Source: UBA10438 sp044238605 | GTDB taxonomy: Bacteria > Bacteroidota > Ignavibacteria > Kapaibacteriales > Kapaibacteriaceae | Assembly: GCA_044238605.1 (NCBI GenBank) | Contig: JBIICY010000002.1 | Span: 124,001 to 188,000 of the forward strand | DNA: 64,000 nt | Reading direction: 5' to 3' | Shown: positions 52,974 to 62,153 of the stretch, piece after piece | Layout of the letters: every line of letters begins with the position of its first letter | Numbering within the stretch: position 1 is the stretch's first letter | Program-made: the position numbers and the translations under genes | The notes under the pieces: generated by a model | The model's database searches: none | What the model was told of the DNA's origin: nothing | What the model saw: only the letters and a program-made list of their open reading frames with translations

Positions 52974-55823
52974 TTAGTGCCGAATTCGTTGTAGTTCTGT
53001 TGCCAAATACCGGCCTGTTATGCTTTCGTTAGACAATGCAATATGCTCTGGAGTTCCCTGTGCAACGATTCTACCACCATGCCGGCCTCCTCCTGGCCCC
53101 AAATCTATCACATGATCGGAGCTCACGACAACATCAAGGTTGTGTTCAATCACCACAACAGTATTTCCACGATCGGCAAGCTTATGCAGCAGTCGAAGCA
53201 AGACCGATACATCTTCAAAATGAAGCCCCGTTGTTGGTTCATCAAGGAGGTACAGCGTTTTACCGGTACTCGACTTAGAAAGCTCTGTAGCAAGCTTTAC
53301 ACGCTGTGCTTCGCCCCCAGACAACGTAGGAGCCTGTTGTCCTAGTGTTATGTATGTGAGTCCAACCTCGATCAGTGCCCGAAGTTTGCCTGAAATCTTT
53401 GGGATGTCCTTGAAGAACTCATAGGCCTCTTCAACTGTCATGGCTAGTACATCAGAGATCGACTTTCCCTTATAGACAACGTGCAACGTCTCAGCATTAT
53501 AGCGCTTGCCGCCGCATGTGTCGCATGGAACGTAGACATCTGGAAGGAAATTCATCTCAATTTTCGTGAGACCAACTCCTTCGCAATCATCGCACCGGCC
53601 TCCGGATACGTTGAAGCTAAAGCGCCCAGACTGATATCCACGAATCTTCGACTCCGGCAGCATCGTAAAGAAATCTCGGATTAACGTAAACAGTCCAGTA
53701 TATGTCGCGGGATTCGATCTAGGAGTTCGGCCGATTGGGGTCTGGTCTATTTCGATGACCTTGTCTATGCACTCAAGGCCAGAGATTCCCACATACGGAA
53801 GTGGGGGAGTTTCTGCATTGTGATAGTGCTTTGCCAAAATGGGATAGAGCGTGTCATTAATGAGTGTGCTTTTACCTGAACCACTCATACCAGTTATGCA
53901 CGTAAACGTACCAAGTGGAATCTCGAGATCAACATTCTGTAGGTTGTTTCCTGACGCTCCAGTCAGGCGCAGAAAAGCCCCATTGCCAGTGCGACGTGTG
54001 TCGGGGACGTAAACTTGCTTCGTCCCGCATAGGTATTCGTGCGTGATTGATACACCATGAGACACCGTGTGTACGCCCGACTTCGGCAGAAACACATCGA
54101 CGATATGTCCGCCATGCACTCCAGCACGTGGTCCTATGTCGATTACTGTGTCGGCTTCTTCGATCATCTCTCGGTCGTGTTCAACAACGATTACGGAATT
54201 GCCAATGTCACGAAGCTGCTTTAACGATTCAATGAGCTTCTTGTTGTCGTGTTGGTGCAGACCAATACTTGGCTCGTCTAGGACATATGTTACACCAACA
54301 AGACGTGATCCGATCTGCGATGCTAGGCGTATTCGTTGAGATTCACCACCACTTAGTGTTCGTGCACGTCTGTCAAGCGTCATGTATGAGAGGCCAACAT
54401 CTACCAAGAACTGAAGTCGACTGATGATTTCGGACAAAATGATCGCAGAGATACGATTTTGACGGTTATCAAGGTGCTCATTTAGTGTAGTAAACCAATC
54501 GAGCGTTCGTGCTATATCAAGCTGTGTACAGGCTGCGATGTTCTTGTCGTGCACTAGTACATGCAGGTGTGGAAGTTTAAGCCTGCCCCCATTGCACGAT
54601 CTACAGGTGACCGTTGAAAAGTACTTTTCAATTGACTTGCGGACGGTAGTAGTTGTAGCGTTCTCGTACTGGTGTCGAAGTGAGGGTAGGATTCCAAGAA
54701 ATGCGTGCTTGATTGAACTACCGCTGTATTCAACCGTAACGTGTGAGTTCGTTGAGCCATACAGTAGGTCGTGAAGCCGTTGATCTTCTATCGATGCAAT
54801 GGGGCTTTGAATGTCGATCTTTCGCTCCTGACACCACGATAATACCTGCTTCCAGAGCCACGTATCGCGTTGCTTACCCAACGGTGCTATACCTCCTGAA
54901 GCAATAGACAGTGCACGATCTGGGATTACGAGAGCAGGATCAAAGTCAACCAGTTCTCCAATTCCGTCACAGGTTTGGCATGCGCCAAATGGGGAATTGA
55001 AAGAAAACATATTGGGCGCAGGTGACTGATACGATTCACCGCACTGCGGACATGCATATTCAGTACTAAAGAAGCGCTCATGCCAGACATCGGGAGCTTC
55101 TTCGATTAGCACTGTAAGGCCCCCTTCACCGAGATGCAGCGCAGTTTCTATACTCTCTGTGAGCCGCTTGATGCTTTGCGGATCAACAGACAACCTATCG
55201 ATAACGAGTTCGATTGTATGTGTTTTGTAGCGCTGTAGCTGCATACCCTCTGTAAGCTCGAGCATTTCGCCATTCACACGCACGCGCGTAAATCCTTGAC
55301 GCCGATATGTCTCAAACTGTTCTCTGTAGTGACCCTTGCGGCCTTTGACTACAGGACTCAATACTTGAATCCTTGTTCCTGTAGGGTGCGTTAGTAGCGT
55401 ATCAATGATCTGGTCAAGCGTCTGTTGACGCACAGGAATACTGCATGCAACACAGTGCTGAACACCAACCTTAGCATAGAGCAGTCGAAGAAAATCATAG
55501 ATCTCGGTAACAGTTCCCACTGTCGAACGGGGATTCATGCCGATGCTTTTCTGCTCGATTGAAATCGCAGGGGAGAGCCCTTCGATAATGTCAACATCCG
55601 GCTTTTTTACAACACCGAGAAACTGACGTGCATACGAGGATAAACTCTCAACATACCGTCGTTGTCCTTCGGCAAAGATGGTGTCAAACGCAAGCGATGA
55701 CTTACCGGAACCGCTGAGTCCGGTAATGACAACTAGTTGATCTCGCGGAATGTCTACCGAGACGTTCTTGAGGTTGTGCTCTCGGGCACCACGTACGCGG
55801 ATGGAATTATCGGCAGTATTCAT
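52974..55823 (-). CDS. uvrA: Excinuclease ABC subunit A
   Basis: 949 residues, normal length. Two ABC ATPase halves: GLSGSGKSSLAFDTIFAEG at the start with LSGGESQRIRLA later, and GMSGSGKSTLINDTL with LSGGEAQRVKLA. Zinc modules are CPQCGESY...CQTC and CDDCEGVG...CDTC. UvrA scans for helix-distorting lesions and loads UvrB. A TAATTTTG promoter element nested in a 24-bp palindrome lies just upstream. The pseudo-ATPase exporter operon follows after 8 bp and may be read through from this promoter. Confidence 0.98.
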   Translation of the reverse strand: MNTADNSIRVRGAREHNLKNVSVDIPRDQLVVITGLSGSGKSSLAFDTIFAEGQRRYVESLSSYARQFLGVVKKPDVDIIEGLSPAISIEQKSIGMNPRSTVGTVTEIYDFLRLLYAKVGVQHCVACSIPVRQQTLDQIIDTLLTHPTGTRIQVLSPVVKGRKGHYREQFETYRRQGFTRVRVNGEMLELTEGMQLQRYKTHTIELVIDRLSVDPQSIKRLTESIETALHLGEGGLTVLIEEAPDVWHERFFSTEYACPQCGESYQSPAPNMFSFNSPFGACQTCDGIGELVDFDPALVIPDRALSIASGGIAPLGKQRDTWLWKQVLSWCQERKIDIQSPIASIEDQRLHDLLYGSTNSHVTVEYSGSSIKHAFLGILPSLRHQYENATTTTVRKSIEKYFSTVTCRSCNGGRLKLPHLHVLVHDKNIAACTQLDIARTLDWFTTLNEHLDNRQNRISAIILSEIISRLQFLVDVGLSYMTLDRRARTLSGGESQRIRLASQIGSRLVGVTYVLDEPSIGLHQHDNKKLIESLKQLRDIGNSVIVVEHDREMIEEADTVIDIGPRAGVHGGHIVDVFLPKSGVHTVSHGVSITHEYLCGTKQVYVPDTRRTGNGAFLRLTGASGNNLQNVDLEIPLGTFTCITGMSGSGKSTLINDTLYPILAKHYHNAETPPLPYVGISGLECIDKVIEIDQTPIGRTPRSNPATYTGLFTLIRDFFTMLPESKIRGYQSGRFSFNVSGGRCDDCEGVGLTKIEMNFLPDVYVPCDTCGGKRYNAETLHVVYKGKSISDVLAMTVEEAYEFFKDIPKISGKLRALIEVGLTYITLGQQAPTLSGGEAQRVKLATELSKSSTGKTLYLLDEPTTGLHFEDVSVLLRLLHKLADRGNTVVVIEHNLDVVVSSDHVIDLGPGGGRHGGRIVAQGTPEHIALSNESITGRYLATELQRIRH

Positions 55824-55829
55824 GGTTAA

Positions 55830-55853
55830 GTCGCAAAATTACATTATTGCGAC
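55830..55853 (-). promoter_or_regulatory. uvrA promoter element within an inverted repeat
   Basis: GTCGCAA (55830-55836) and TTGCGAC (55847-55853) form a perfect 7+7 inverted repeat with a 10-bp spacer. On the minus strand it contains TAATTTTG (55841-55834), a perfect TAnnTTTG -7 match, 10 bases before the uvrA ATG. Possible operator. Confidence 0.5.
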
Positions 55854-55873
55854 GTGACCACTTGTATACAAAC

Positions 55874-55905
55874 TGACTATTAGTCATATTTGCGACCGCC
55901 GGTCA
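55874..55905 (+). promoter_or_regulatory. Two TetR-type operators flanking the efflux promoter
   Basis: TGACTATTAGTCA (55874-55886) is a perfect TGAC-N5-GTCA palindrome. CGACCGCCGGTCA (55893-55905) is a second copy with one mismatch, 19 bp downstream. CATATTTG (55885-55892), one mismatch from the -7 motif, lies between them. The TetR gene at 57292 is the natural binder. Confidence 0.6.
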
Positions 55906-55935
55906 GTTTGCAATCTCATTTGGTTAGGAAATTTC

Positions 55936-57273
55936 ATGCGGAAACATGTTGGAATTGCTCTTGTTATCCTGCTCTGTCTTGTGCACCAGAGCACAGCTGG
56001 GACTCGTGACTTATCACTTGACGAGGCCATTGAAATCGCTTTGAAACAGAACAAGAACATCTTGGTAGCCAAACTCAGCGTTCAAAAGGCAGAATCGCAG
56101 GTCACCGAAGCATACGGAAGTGCAATGCCTTCAGTGAGTTTTAACGCTGGATTTAATCATAACATCCAACTTCCAGTGTTCTTTTTCCCAAGTCCGATAA
56201 CAGGTGAGGTGGCTCCGCTTCGAATAGGGCAGACAAATGTGTATTCAATGACAGCCCAGGTTCAACAGGTGCTGTTCAACGGTGCCGTGTTTACCGCTGT
56301 CCAATCTTCAAAACTCTATACTGATGCTGCAACTGCACAGCTTGATGCAGCCGTTGCAGAGGTGGTAACCGAAACAAAGAAGAAGTATTACCAAGCGATT
56401 GCGGCTGCGGCGTATTTCAACGTAGCTCAATCCACCCTTGATAATGTGAAGAAGACACGGGAGACTATCAGTGCCTTGTTCGCTGAAGGATTAGTCGCTG
56501 AGTTTGACAAGATCAGGGCAGACGTCGCTGTGGCAAATGTTGAGCCCATCGTTATTGAGGCTGCCTCCGGTAAGTATTCAGCGCAAGCCGCACTTCAGAC
56601 GTATTTGTCCCTAGATATGTCAGACACGCTAGTCGTTTCAGCAGACCTATTACCAGAGATTGAGGATGCGCCAAATCCGGATGATGCTCTAGTAAAGGCC
56701 CTTGAAGCAAACTATGACTTGAAGGCGCTTAATCTCCAGATCGAGGTAGCAAAGAAGATGATTGATATTCAAGCATCGGATTACTATCCAACTCTCGCAG
56801 CTTTTGGTCAATGGCAACAGCAGGGTCAGAGTGACAACCTAAATGATTGGCGAAGCGCAACAAGCTCGCTGGTTGGGCTCAATTTCTCGATGAATCTGTT
56901 TAACGGGTTACGTACCAAGGCAAAAGTCGAACAGTCTGAACTGGATGTTGCAACAGCTCTTCAACGTAAGTCGCAGATCTCCGATCTCATTAAACTCCAA
57001 ACAAGAACGATAATCAATCAGTTAAGTTCTGCTAAGGCTCGGATAACAGCACAAGCTTCGACAGTAAGTCAAGCACAACGGGGATTTGATATTTCTCAGA
57101 TCCGCTATAAGGAAGGAACAGGTAGCCTGTTAGAGATCAGTGATGCTGAGACTGCATTGTCACGTGCACAAGTCAATGAGATTTCCGCTCGTCTAGATTA
57201 CCATACCACGAAGGCGGACTACGACCGTGTTACTGGGCAGATCGACGAACGGTACCGTCGTATGGTCAAGTAG
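55936..57273 (+). CDS. TolC-family outer-membrane protein (TetR-controlled efflux operon)
   Basis: 445 residues with a signal peptide ending near HQSTAGT. The OEP opening is LSLDEAIEIALKQNKNI, duplicated helical hairpins follow, and the typical C-terminal segment YKEGTGSLLEISDAETALSRAQ with DYHTTKADYDRVTG ends it. It is first in the operon and the only outer-membrane channel for the ABC and RND systems downstream, so both probably use it. A double TGAC-N5-GTCA operator covers its promoter. Confidence 0.92.
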   Translation: MRKHVGIALVILLCLVHQSTAGTRDLSLDEAIEIALKQNKNILVAKLSVQKAESQVTEAYGSAMPSVSFNAGFNHNIQLPVFFFPSPITGEVAPLRIGQTNVYSMTAQVQQVLFNGAVFTAVQSSKLYTDAATAQLDAAVAEVVTETKKKYYQAIAAAAYFNVAQSTLDNVKKTRETISALFAEGLVAEFDKIRADVAVANVEPIVIEAASGKYSAQAALQTYLSLDMSDTLVVSADLLPEIEDAPNPDDALVKALEANYDLKALNLQIEVAKKMIDIQASDYYPTLAAFGQWQQQGQSDNLNDWRSATSSLVGLNFSMNLFNGLRTKAKVEQSELDVATALQRKSQISDLIKLQTRTIINQLSSAKARITAQASTVSQAQRGFDISQIRYKEGTGSLLEISDAETALSRAQVNEISARLDYHTTKADYDRVTGQIDERYRRMVK

Positions 57274-57291
57274 GTAGCCAAAGGCACACTC

Positions 57292-57963
57292 ATGGGTACT
57301 CAGGAGCGTAAAGAACGCGAACGCTGTCAGCGAAGAGCGCAGATCCTTACATCAGCAAGAAATGCCTTTGTTAAGCACGGCCTGTCGACAACGTCCATGG
57401 ACCGTATTGCCAAAGAAGCAGAGCTTGCTAAGGGTACCCTGTATTTGTACTTCCGAAGCAAGGATGAGCTTCTCATGGGGCTTATTGCGAACGACATGGA
57501 GATGCTGATTGAGAGAATCAATCGGATTATCGATAAGCCCTTGAAGGCTGATGAAAAGCTAATTCAAGCATTTGCCGAGTTTCATGCGTTCTCTAAAGAG
57601 AACCAGTTTTTCTTTCAGGTGATGACGCAGCTAAACATCGTACAGATGGTCAATGGCGACTACTCGCAGGAAACGTTGGAGAAGTTTTCATCAACGAATC
57701 AGAACGTTGTTGATTTGATTCAACAGATCGTTCAGGAAGGTGTTGATTCCAACGTGTTTCATCTGCATGCCTCGGTTCATGATGTAGTGGTGCAGCTAAT
57801 CATCGCTCTGAAAGGATCGATTGTGATCTTAAAGAATAACATGGTGCCACCATTCTGGGTGCGCCAGGAGGAGCGTGAACTGTTGGAACAAATCGTACGA
57901 ACGCTCGTGCGAGGTATATCACAACAAGGGCTTGCTACCAATGAAAGAGGGGTACTGAGGTGA
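57292..57963 (+). CDS. TetR/AcrR-family transcriptional regulator
   Basis: 223 residues. The N-terminal HTH reads ILTSARNAFVKHGLSTTSMD, then RIAKEAELAKGTLYLYF and RSKDELLMGLI, the standard TetR pattern. The helical C-terminal domain is a ligand pocket of unknown specificity. It lies within the operon it likely represses. The stop overlaps the next gene's GTG by 4 bases (GTGA). Confidence 0.93.
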   Translation: MGTQERKERERCQRRAQILTSARNAFVKHGLSTTSMDRIAKEAELAKGTLYLYFRSKDELLMGLIANDMEMLIERINRIIDKPLKADEKLIQAFAEFHAFSKENQFFFQVMTQLNIVQMVNGDYSQETLEKFSSTNQNVVDLIQQIVQEGVDSNVFHLHASVHDVVVQLIIALKGSIVILKNNMVPPFWVRQEERELLEQIVRTLVRGISQQGLATNERGVLR

Positions 57964-59048
57964 AGAAGGTTCTACTATTCGTTTTCTCTGTTCTCGTTGT
58001 CAGTTGTGGCAAGAAACAAGAGACAACCCAACCGATTGTGAAAGATATCACGCAGGCCGTGTATGCTTCCGGAAGACTGTATCCGAAGAATTTCTACAGA
58101 GTAGCATCGAAGGTTCCTGGTATTGTTGCTGAAATCTACGTAGTTGCAGGAGACACCGTACAGCGTGGTATGCCCCTTGTCAAGATCAGAAATACAGTTG
58201 CACAGATAGGCGTTGAAACAGCAGAGAACGTTTATGAACTGGCTTCTGATAATGCAAAATCGACAAGCTCACTGCTTGGGGCAGCAGAAGCTGATCTTAA
58301 GTCGGCTCAGTCGAAATATGAATACGACTCACTGACAGCAACACGTCAGCGCAGACTCTTAGATGCTCGTGCAACGTCTCAGTCGGTCTATGATGCAGCA
58401 GCTATTCAGGTTGAGATATCGCGTCAGCTACTTCGTAAAGCACAGCAGTCGTATAGAAACATGCAACAGCGTGCACAGATCGATCAGCGCAATGCTAGAC
58501 TGCAGGTAGCTGCGCAAAAGTCAACTCGCGATGACTACATCATTTATGCAGAAGAAGATGGGATCGTATATGATGTGCTCCCTGCGGTTGGTGAGATGGT
58601 TTCTCCGCAGATGGCGTTGATAGAGCTTGGTCGTGTTTCAGACTATGATGTAGAGCTTAACGTGGACGAAACAGACATTGCCTATCTACGAATCGGTCAA
58701 AACGTTGTCTATACGATCGACTCGTATAAACAAGGAAAGTTCTACGGTGTAATCACACACATTAATCCTAGAGTATCGGCATCAGACAAAACTTCAAAGG
58801 TTACTGCTTCGATCTCACAGGCGGAGTTCGTCAGATTTCTACCCGGGATGAGTCTTGAGGCCAATATCGTTGTTGCTGAACGCAGCAAGGCCGTCGTGAT
58901 ACCGCGGGATTACCTCAAGAACGGATCGTTTGTACAGATTGAACGAGACAATGGTCCCATAATGCAGAAGGTAACAGTAGGGATAGAGGATCTGCGCTAT
59001 GTAGAGATCCTCAAAGGAATAACAACTAGCGATGTGCTCATAAAATGA
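57960..59048 (+). CDS. MacA/HlyD-type periplasmic adaptor lipoprotein
   Basis: 362 residues, GTG start in the GTGA overlap. The lipoprotein signal is FSVLVVSCGKK, lipidated at Cys. A split lipoyl domain (VPGIVAEIYVVAGDTVQRGM and DGIVYDVLPAVGEMVSPQMA) surrounds a coiled hairpin, and a beta-barrel domain follows. It should couple the MacB-like permease/ATPase encoded next to the TolC-like channel. The stop overlaps the permease start by 4 bases. Confidence 0.88.
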   Translation: MKKVLLFVFSVLVVSCGKKQETTQPIVKDITQAVYASGRLYPKNFYRVASKVPGIVAEIYVVAGDTVQRGMPLVKIRNTVAQIGVETAENVYELASDNAKSTSSLLGAAEADLKSAQSKYEYDSLTATRQRRLLDARATSQSVYDAAAIQVEISRQLLRKAQQSYRNMQQRAQIDQRNARLQVAAQKSTRDDYIIYAEEDGIVYDVLPAVGEMVSPQMALIELGRVSDYDVELNVDETDIAYLRIGQNVVYTIDSYKQGKFYGVITHINPRVSASDKTSKVTASISQAEFVRFLPGMSLEANIVVAERSKAVVIPRDYLKNGSFVQIERDNGPIMQKVTVGIEDLRYVEILKGITTSDVLIK

Positions 59049-60316
59049 AATCGCCCTTTGCACAACGACCACTACTGCGCATTGCGTGGGTCCACCTCTT
59101 CAGCAAAAAGAGGCAGACCCTCGTTGCAATGCTCGGAGTGATGTTTGGTGTTACGGTGTTCATTTTTCAAGCGGGGTTGTTGACAGGTCTCCAGAATTAC
59201 TTCATTGAAAAGACGGTAAACACGACTGCCCACGTTCATGTCTACAACGAAGTGCGAACAGGTCGTCCGCATGTGCTTGCTCGGTACATCGACACCAATT
59301 CACGCTGGATAGCCGTGCGAAATCAGAAGCCCCGTGATGAAGAGAGGAAAGTAAAGAACGGCAATCAGATTATTCGGGAGATCGAAAAGGACCCTCGTGT
59401 GGAGGGGGTAGCCCCTTTTCTTGGTCTGCAGGGTATTTACCGATTTGGTATGTCTCAACAGGCAGGTACACTAGCAGGGGTTGACATCCTGCGGGAAGAT
59501 CAGCTGTTCAAGGTTAAGGACAACCTCATCGCTGGTGATATGCTGCGCATGGAAACAATGCCGAATGGAATCATACTCGGTGCCGGTCTTGCTGACAAAC
59601 TTGGTGCTTCGGTTGACAACACCGTGATTGTGATCTCTTCAAAAGGTGTTTCGCTCGACATGAAGGTTGTTGGTATTAGTAAGACCGGAATTACGCTACA
59701 AGACAATACCCGGGCATACATCTCGCTCCGAAATGCACAGCGACTTCTGCAGCAGTCTGGTACGTATATCACTGATATCAACGTCCGACTACGCGATGTT
59801 GATCAGGCAGAAGCAGTAGCTAAAGAATATCAGGAGCGATACGGGTATAAAACAGAGGATTGGAAGGCTTCGAATGCTAATGTGTTCGGCATCTTTCGCA
59901 TCCAAAACCTTACCGTAACGTTTGTTATCATCTCGATTCTCGTTGTTAGTGGATTCGGCATTTTCAACATTCTTATGACGATCATCTATGAGAAAATGCC
60001 AGATATCGCCATTCTAAAGGCAATGGGGTACAGAGATCGTGATATAAGCCAGGTGTTCTTGATAGAATCCTTAGCGATTGGTTCTACAGGGGGCTTACTA
60101 GGCCTTTTACTTGGCTTTATAGCGTCCAAGATCGTTGGTATGATTCCTCTGAACATTCAGGGATTTGTGAGTGTTCAGTATCTCGTGATCAACTTTAATC
60201 CACTGTTCTACCTTGCTGCTTTTGCATTTGCTCTGGTATCGACAACCGTCGCGGGGTATTTCCCTGCGCGCAAAGCGGCACGGTTCGACCCCGTTGAGAT
60301 TATTCGGAGCCGATAA
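59045..60316 (+). CDS. MacB/LolE-like ABC transporter permease
   Basis: 423 residues in the FtsX/MacB topology. One N-terminal helix (LVAMLGVMFGVTVFIFQAG) precedes a large periplasmic domain of about 230 residues. Three C-terminal helices follow (FVIISILVVSGFGIFNILM, a Gly-rich IGSTGGLLGLLLGFIASKI and PLFYLAAFAFALVSTTVAG), ending PARKAARFDPVEIIRS, the family signature. The ATPase is separate and follows with a shared base. It likely drives periplasm-to-outside efflux as MacAB does; lipoprotein release (Lol) is less likely because a TolC and adaptor are present. Confidence 0.9.
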   Translation: MKSPFAQRPLLRIAWVHLFSKKRQTLVAMLGVMFGVTVFIFQAGLLTGLQNYFIEKTVNTTAHVHVYNEVRTGRPHVLARYIDTNSRWIAVRNQKPRDEERKVKNGNQIIREIEKDPRVEGVAPFLGLQGIYRFGMSQQAGTLAGVDILREDQLFKVKDNLIAGDMLRMETMPNGIILGAGLADKLGASVDNTVIVISSKGVSLDMKVVGISKTGITLQDNTRAYISLRNAQRLLQQSGTYITDINVRLRDVDQAEAVAKEYQERYGYKTEDWKASNANVFGIFRIQNLTVTFVIISILVVSGFGIFNILMTIIYEKMPDIAILKAMGYRDRDISQVFLIESLAIGSTGGLLGLLLGFIASKIVGMIPLNIQGFVSVQYLVINFNPLFYLAAFAFALVSTTVAGYFPARKAARFDPVEIIRSR

Positions 60317-60999
60317 TGCAGCATCCCATGATCTCAGCTCAGAACGTCACTAAACGCTTTACAGAGCCAGTCGAGTTTACCGTGCTCGACGATATCTCTC
60401 TTGATGTGGCACAAGGGGAGTTCGTGGTCTTGGTCGGACCATCTGGAAGCGGAAAGACCACACTAATGTATGCGCTGTCAACCTTAGACACCATATACGA
60501 CGGTGCAATCCGCATCGATGGAACAGACATACGGTCATTATCAAAGAATCAGCTTGCGACGTTCCGAAACACGATGATTGGTTTCGTCTTTCAGTTTCAT
60601 TATCTCCTTCAGGACTTTACCGTTCTGGAAAACGTTATGCTGCCAGCACAACGATTGGGAATCTGGACAGAAGAGGAAATGGAAGAACGTGCAATGCAGA
60701 AACTGACGCTTCTCGGTGTTGCCGATCAGGCTACAAAGAAGTCAAATAGGCTGTCTGGGGGGCAGCAACAGCGGGTTGCCATAGCTAGGGCCTTAATCAA
60801 TGAACCAAAGATTCTGTTCGGTGACGAGCCAACAGGAAACCTCGACTCAAAAAACACATCCATCGTGTTGGACATCCTTCAGGAGTTGAAACAAGAATTC
60901 AAGCAAACAATCCTGATGGTAACTCACGACACGGCCTTTGCAGAACGTGCCGACCGGATTGTCTCAATTCGAGACGGCAGAATTGTTCCTACAACATAG
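60316..60999 (+). CDS. MacB/LolD-type ABC transporter ATP-binding protein
   Basis: 227 residues with every ATPase motif intact: Walker A GPSGSGKTT, Q-loop FVFQFHYLL, signature LSGGQQQRVAIARAL, Walker B ILFGDEPTGNLD, H-loop MVTHD. It powers the adjacent permease. Its ATG shares a base with the permease stop (TAATG). It makes a useful internal contrast to the degenerate exporter ATPase at 51238. Confidence 0.95.
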   Translation: MQHPMISAQNVTKRFTEPVEFTVLDDISLDVAQGEFVVLVGPSGSGKTTLMYALSTLDTIYDGAIRIDGTDIRSLSKNQLATFRNTMIGFVFQFHYLLQDFTVLENVMLPAQRLGIWTEEEMEERAMQKLTLLGVADQATKKSNRLSGGQQQRVAIARALINEPKILFGDEPTGNLDSKNTSIVLDILQELKQEFKQTILMVTHDTAFAERADRIVSIRDGRIVPTT

Positions 61000-61031
61000 A
61001 ACTTCACTTTTTCCCTAATTCATCAGTTCCC

Positions 61032-62153
61032 ATGAACAACCTTCTTCTTGCAGTTCTTACTGCTCTCACCATTGTAACATTGTCCTCCTGTGGGGGTGGC
61101 AACTCGGATAACATTCAGGCACAGCTTGATGATCTGCGTTCACAGCGTTCACAGATTGACACAAAGATCAAAGAACTTGAATCGAAACTTCTTTCGACGC
61201 CCGGTGGAACAACAGATATTCCGGTAACTGTTGTCACAGTGTCAGAATCCGAACTACCACACATTGTGGAGGTCAAGGGTACAATTGAATCAAAGTCTAC
61301 CGTAATGCTTTCATCACAGATGCCTGGTCGTATCACTGGCGTTTATGTTTCCAGTGGACAGGCGGTAAAGGCAGGACAGGTGCTTGTTGAAGTAGACAAT
61401 GAAGCCATTAAGCGAGGTATCGACGAAGTAAAGGTGCAACTGGACTTTGCACGTACGCTCTATGAGAAGCAGAAGCGCGTTTTCGAGCAGAAAGCCGGTA
61501 GCGAGATTCAATACCTTACGGCAAAGAGTCAGCTTGATGCACTAGAACGCCGCATGGAGTCTCTCAAGGAACAGCTTGCCATGTCTCGCATCACAGCTCC
61601 TCGATCTGGCATTTGTGATAATGTAACAGCGAAAGTCGGCGAGCTCGCAGTCCCGGGCATGCCACTAATGATGCTTGTGAATATGTCAGATGTTCGCGTC
61701 GTTGTTGATGTGTCAGAAGCCTTCGTTTCAACAATATCAGCTGGTGACAGGGCGCTTATCACGTTTGGTGAGTCAACAGACTCTATATCCACAACAATTA
61801 CTTCTGTTTCCAAGGTTGTAAATCCTCTAGATCGCACATTCCGCATTGAGATACCACTATCGAAGGTTCCTGCCACGGTGCGTCCAAATGCTACGTGTCG
61901 AGTTGCAATCAATGATATCACAATTGCAAAGGGGCTCTCTGTTCCACTTTCAGGGGTTCAGCGTGATGGTGCCGGGTCGTATGTGTTTACGTTAAAGGAC
62001 AACAGAATCGTTCAACGGAAGAACATACAGACAGGCATCACTGCTGGCTCTATGATACAGGTTATGAGTGGACTATCGGCCGGAGATATCATCATTGACA
62101 AGGGTGTAACAACTGTCGCTGACGGACAAACCGTGAAGGTGGTGAACAAGTAA
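61032..62153 (+). CDS. RND efflux periplasmic adaptor lipoprotein
   Basis: 373 residues with a lipoprotein signal (IVTLSSCGGG). A short coiled segment (IQAQLDDLRSQRSQIDTKI) precedes a lipoyl domain (MPGRITGVYVSSGQAVKAGQ), a helical hairpin, the second lipoyl half (SGICDNVTAKVGELAVPGMP), a beta-barrel and a membrane-proximal domain. This is AcrA/MexA family. Its stop overlaps the pump ATG (TAATG). It lies 32 bp after the ABC ATPase in the same operon. Confidence 0.92.
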   Translation: MNNLLLAVLTALTIVTLSSCGGGNSDNIQAQLDDLRSQRSQIDTKIKELESKLLSTPGGTTDIPVTVVTVSESELPHIVEVKGTIESKSTVMLSSQMPGRITGVYVSSGQAVKAGQVLVEVDNEAIKRGIDEVKVQLDFARTLYEKQKRVFEQKAGSEIQYLTAKSQLDALERRMESLKEQLAMSRITAPRSGICDNVTAKVGELAVPGMPLMMLVNMSDVRVVVDVSEAFVSTISAGDRALITFGESTDSISTTITSVSKVVNPLDRTFRIEIPLSKVPATVRPNATCRVAINDITIAKGLSVPLSGVQRDGAGSYVFTLKDNRIVQRKNIQTGITAGSMIQVMSGLSAGDIIIDKGVTTVADGQTVKVVNK

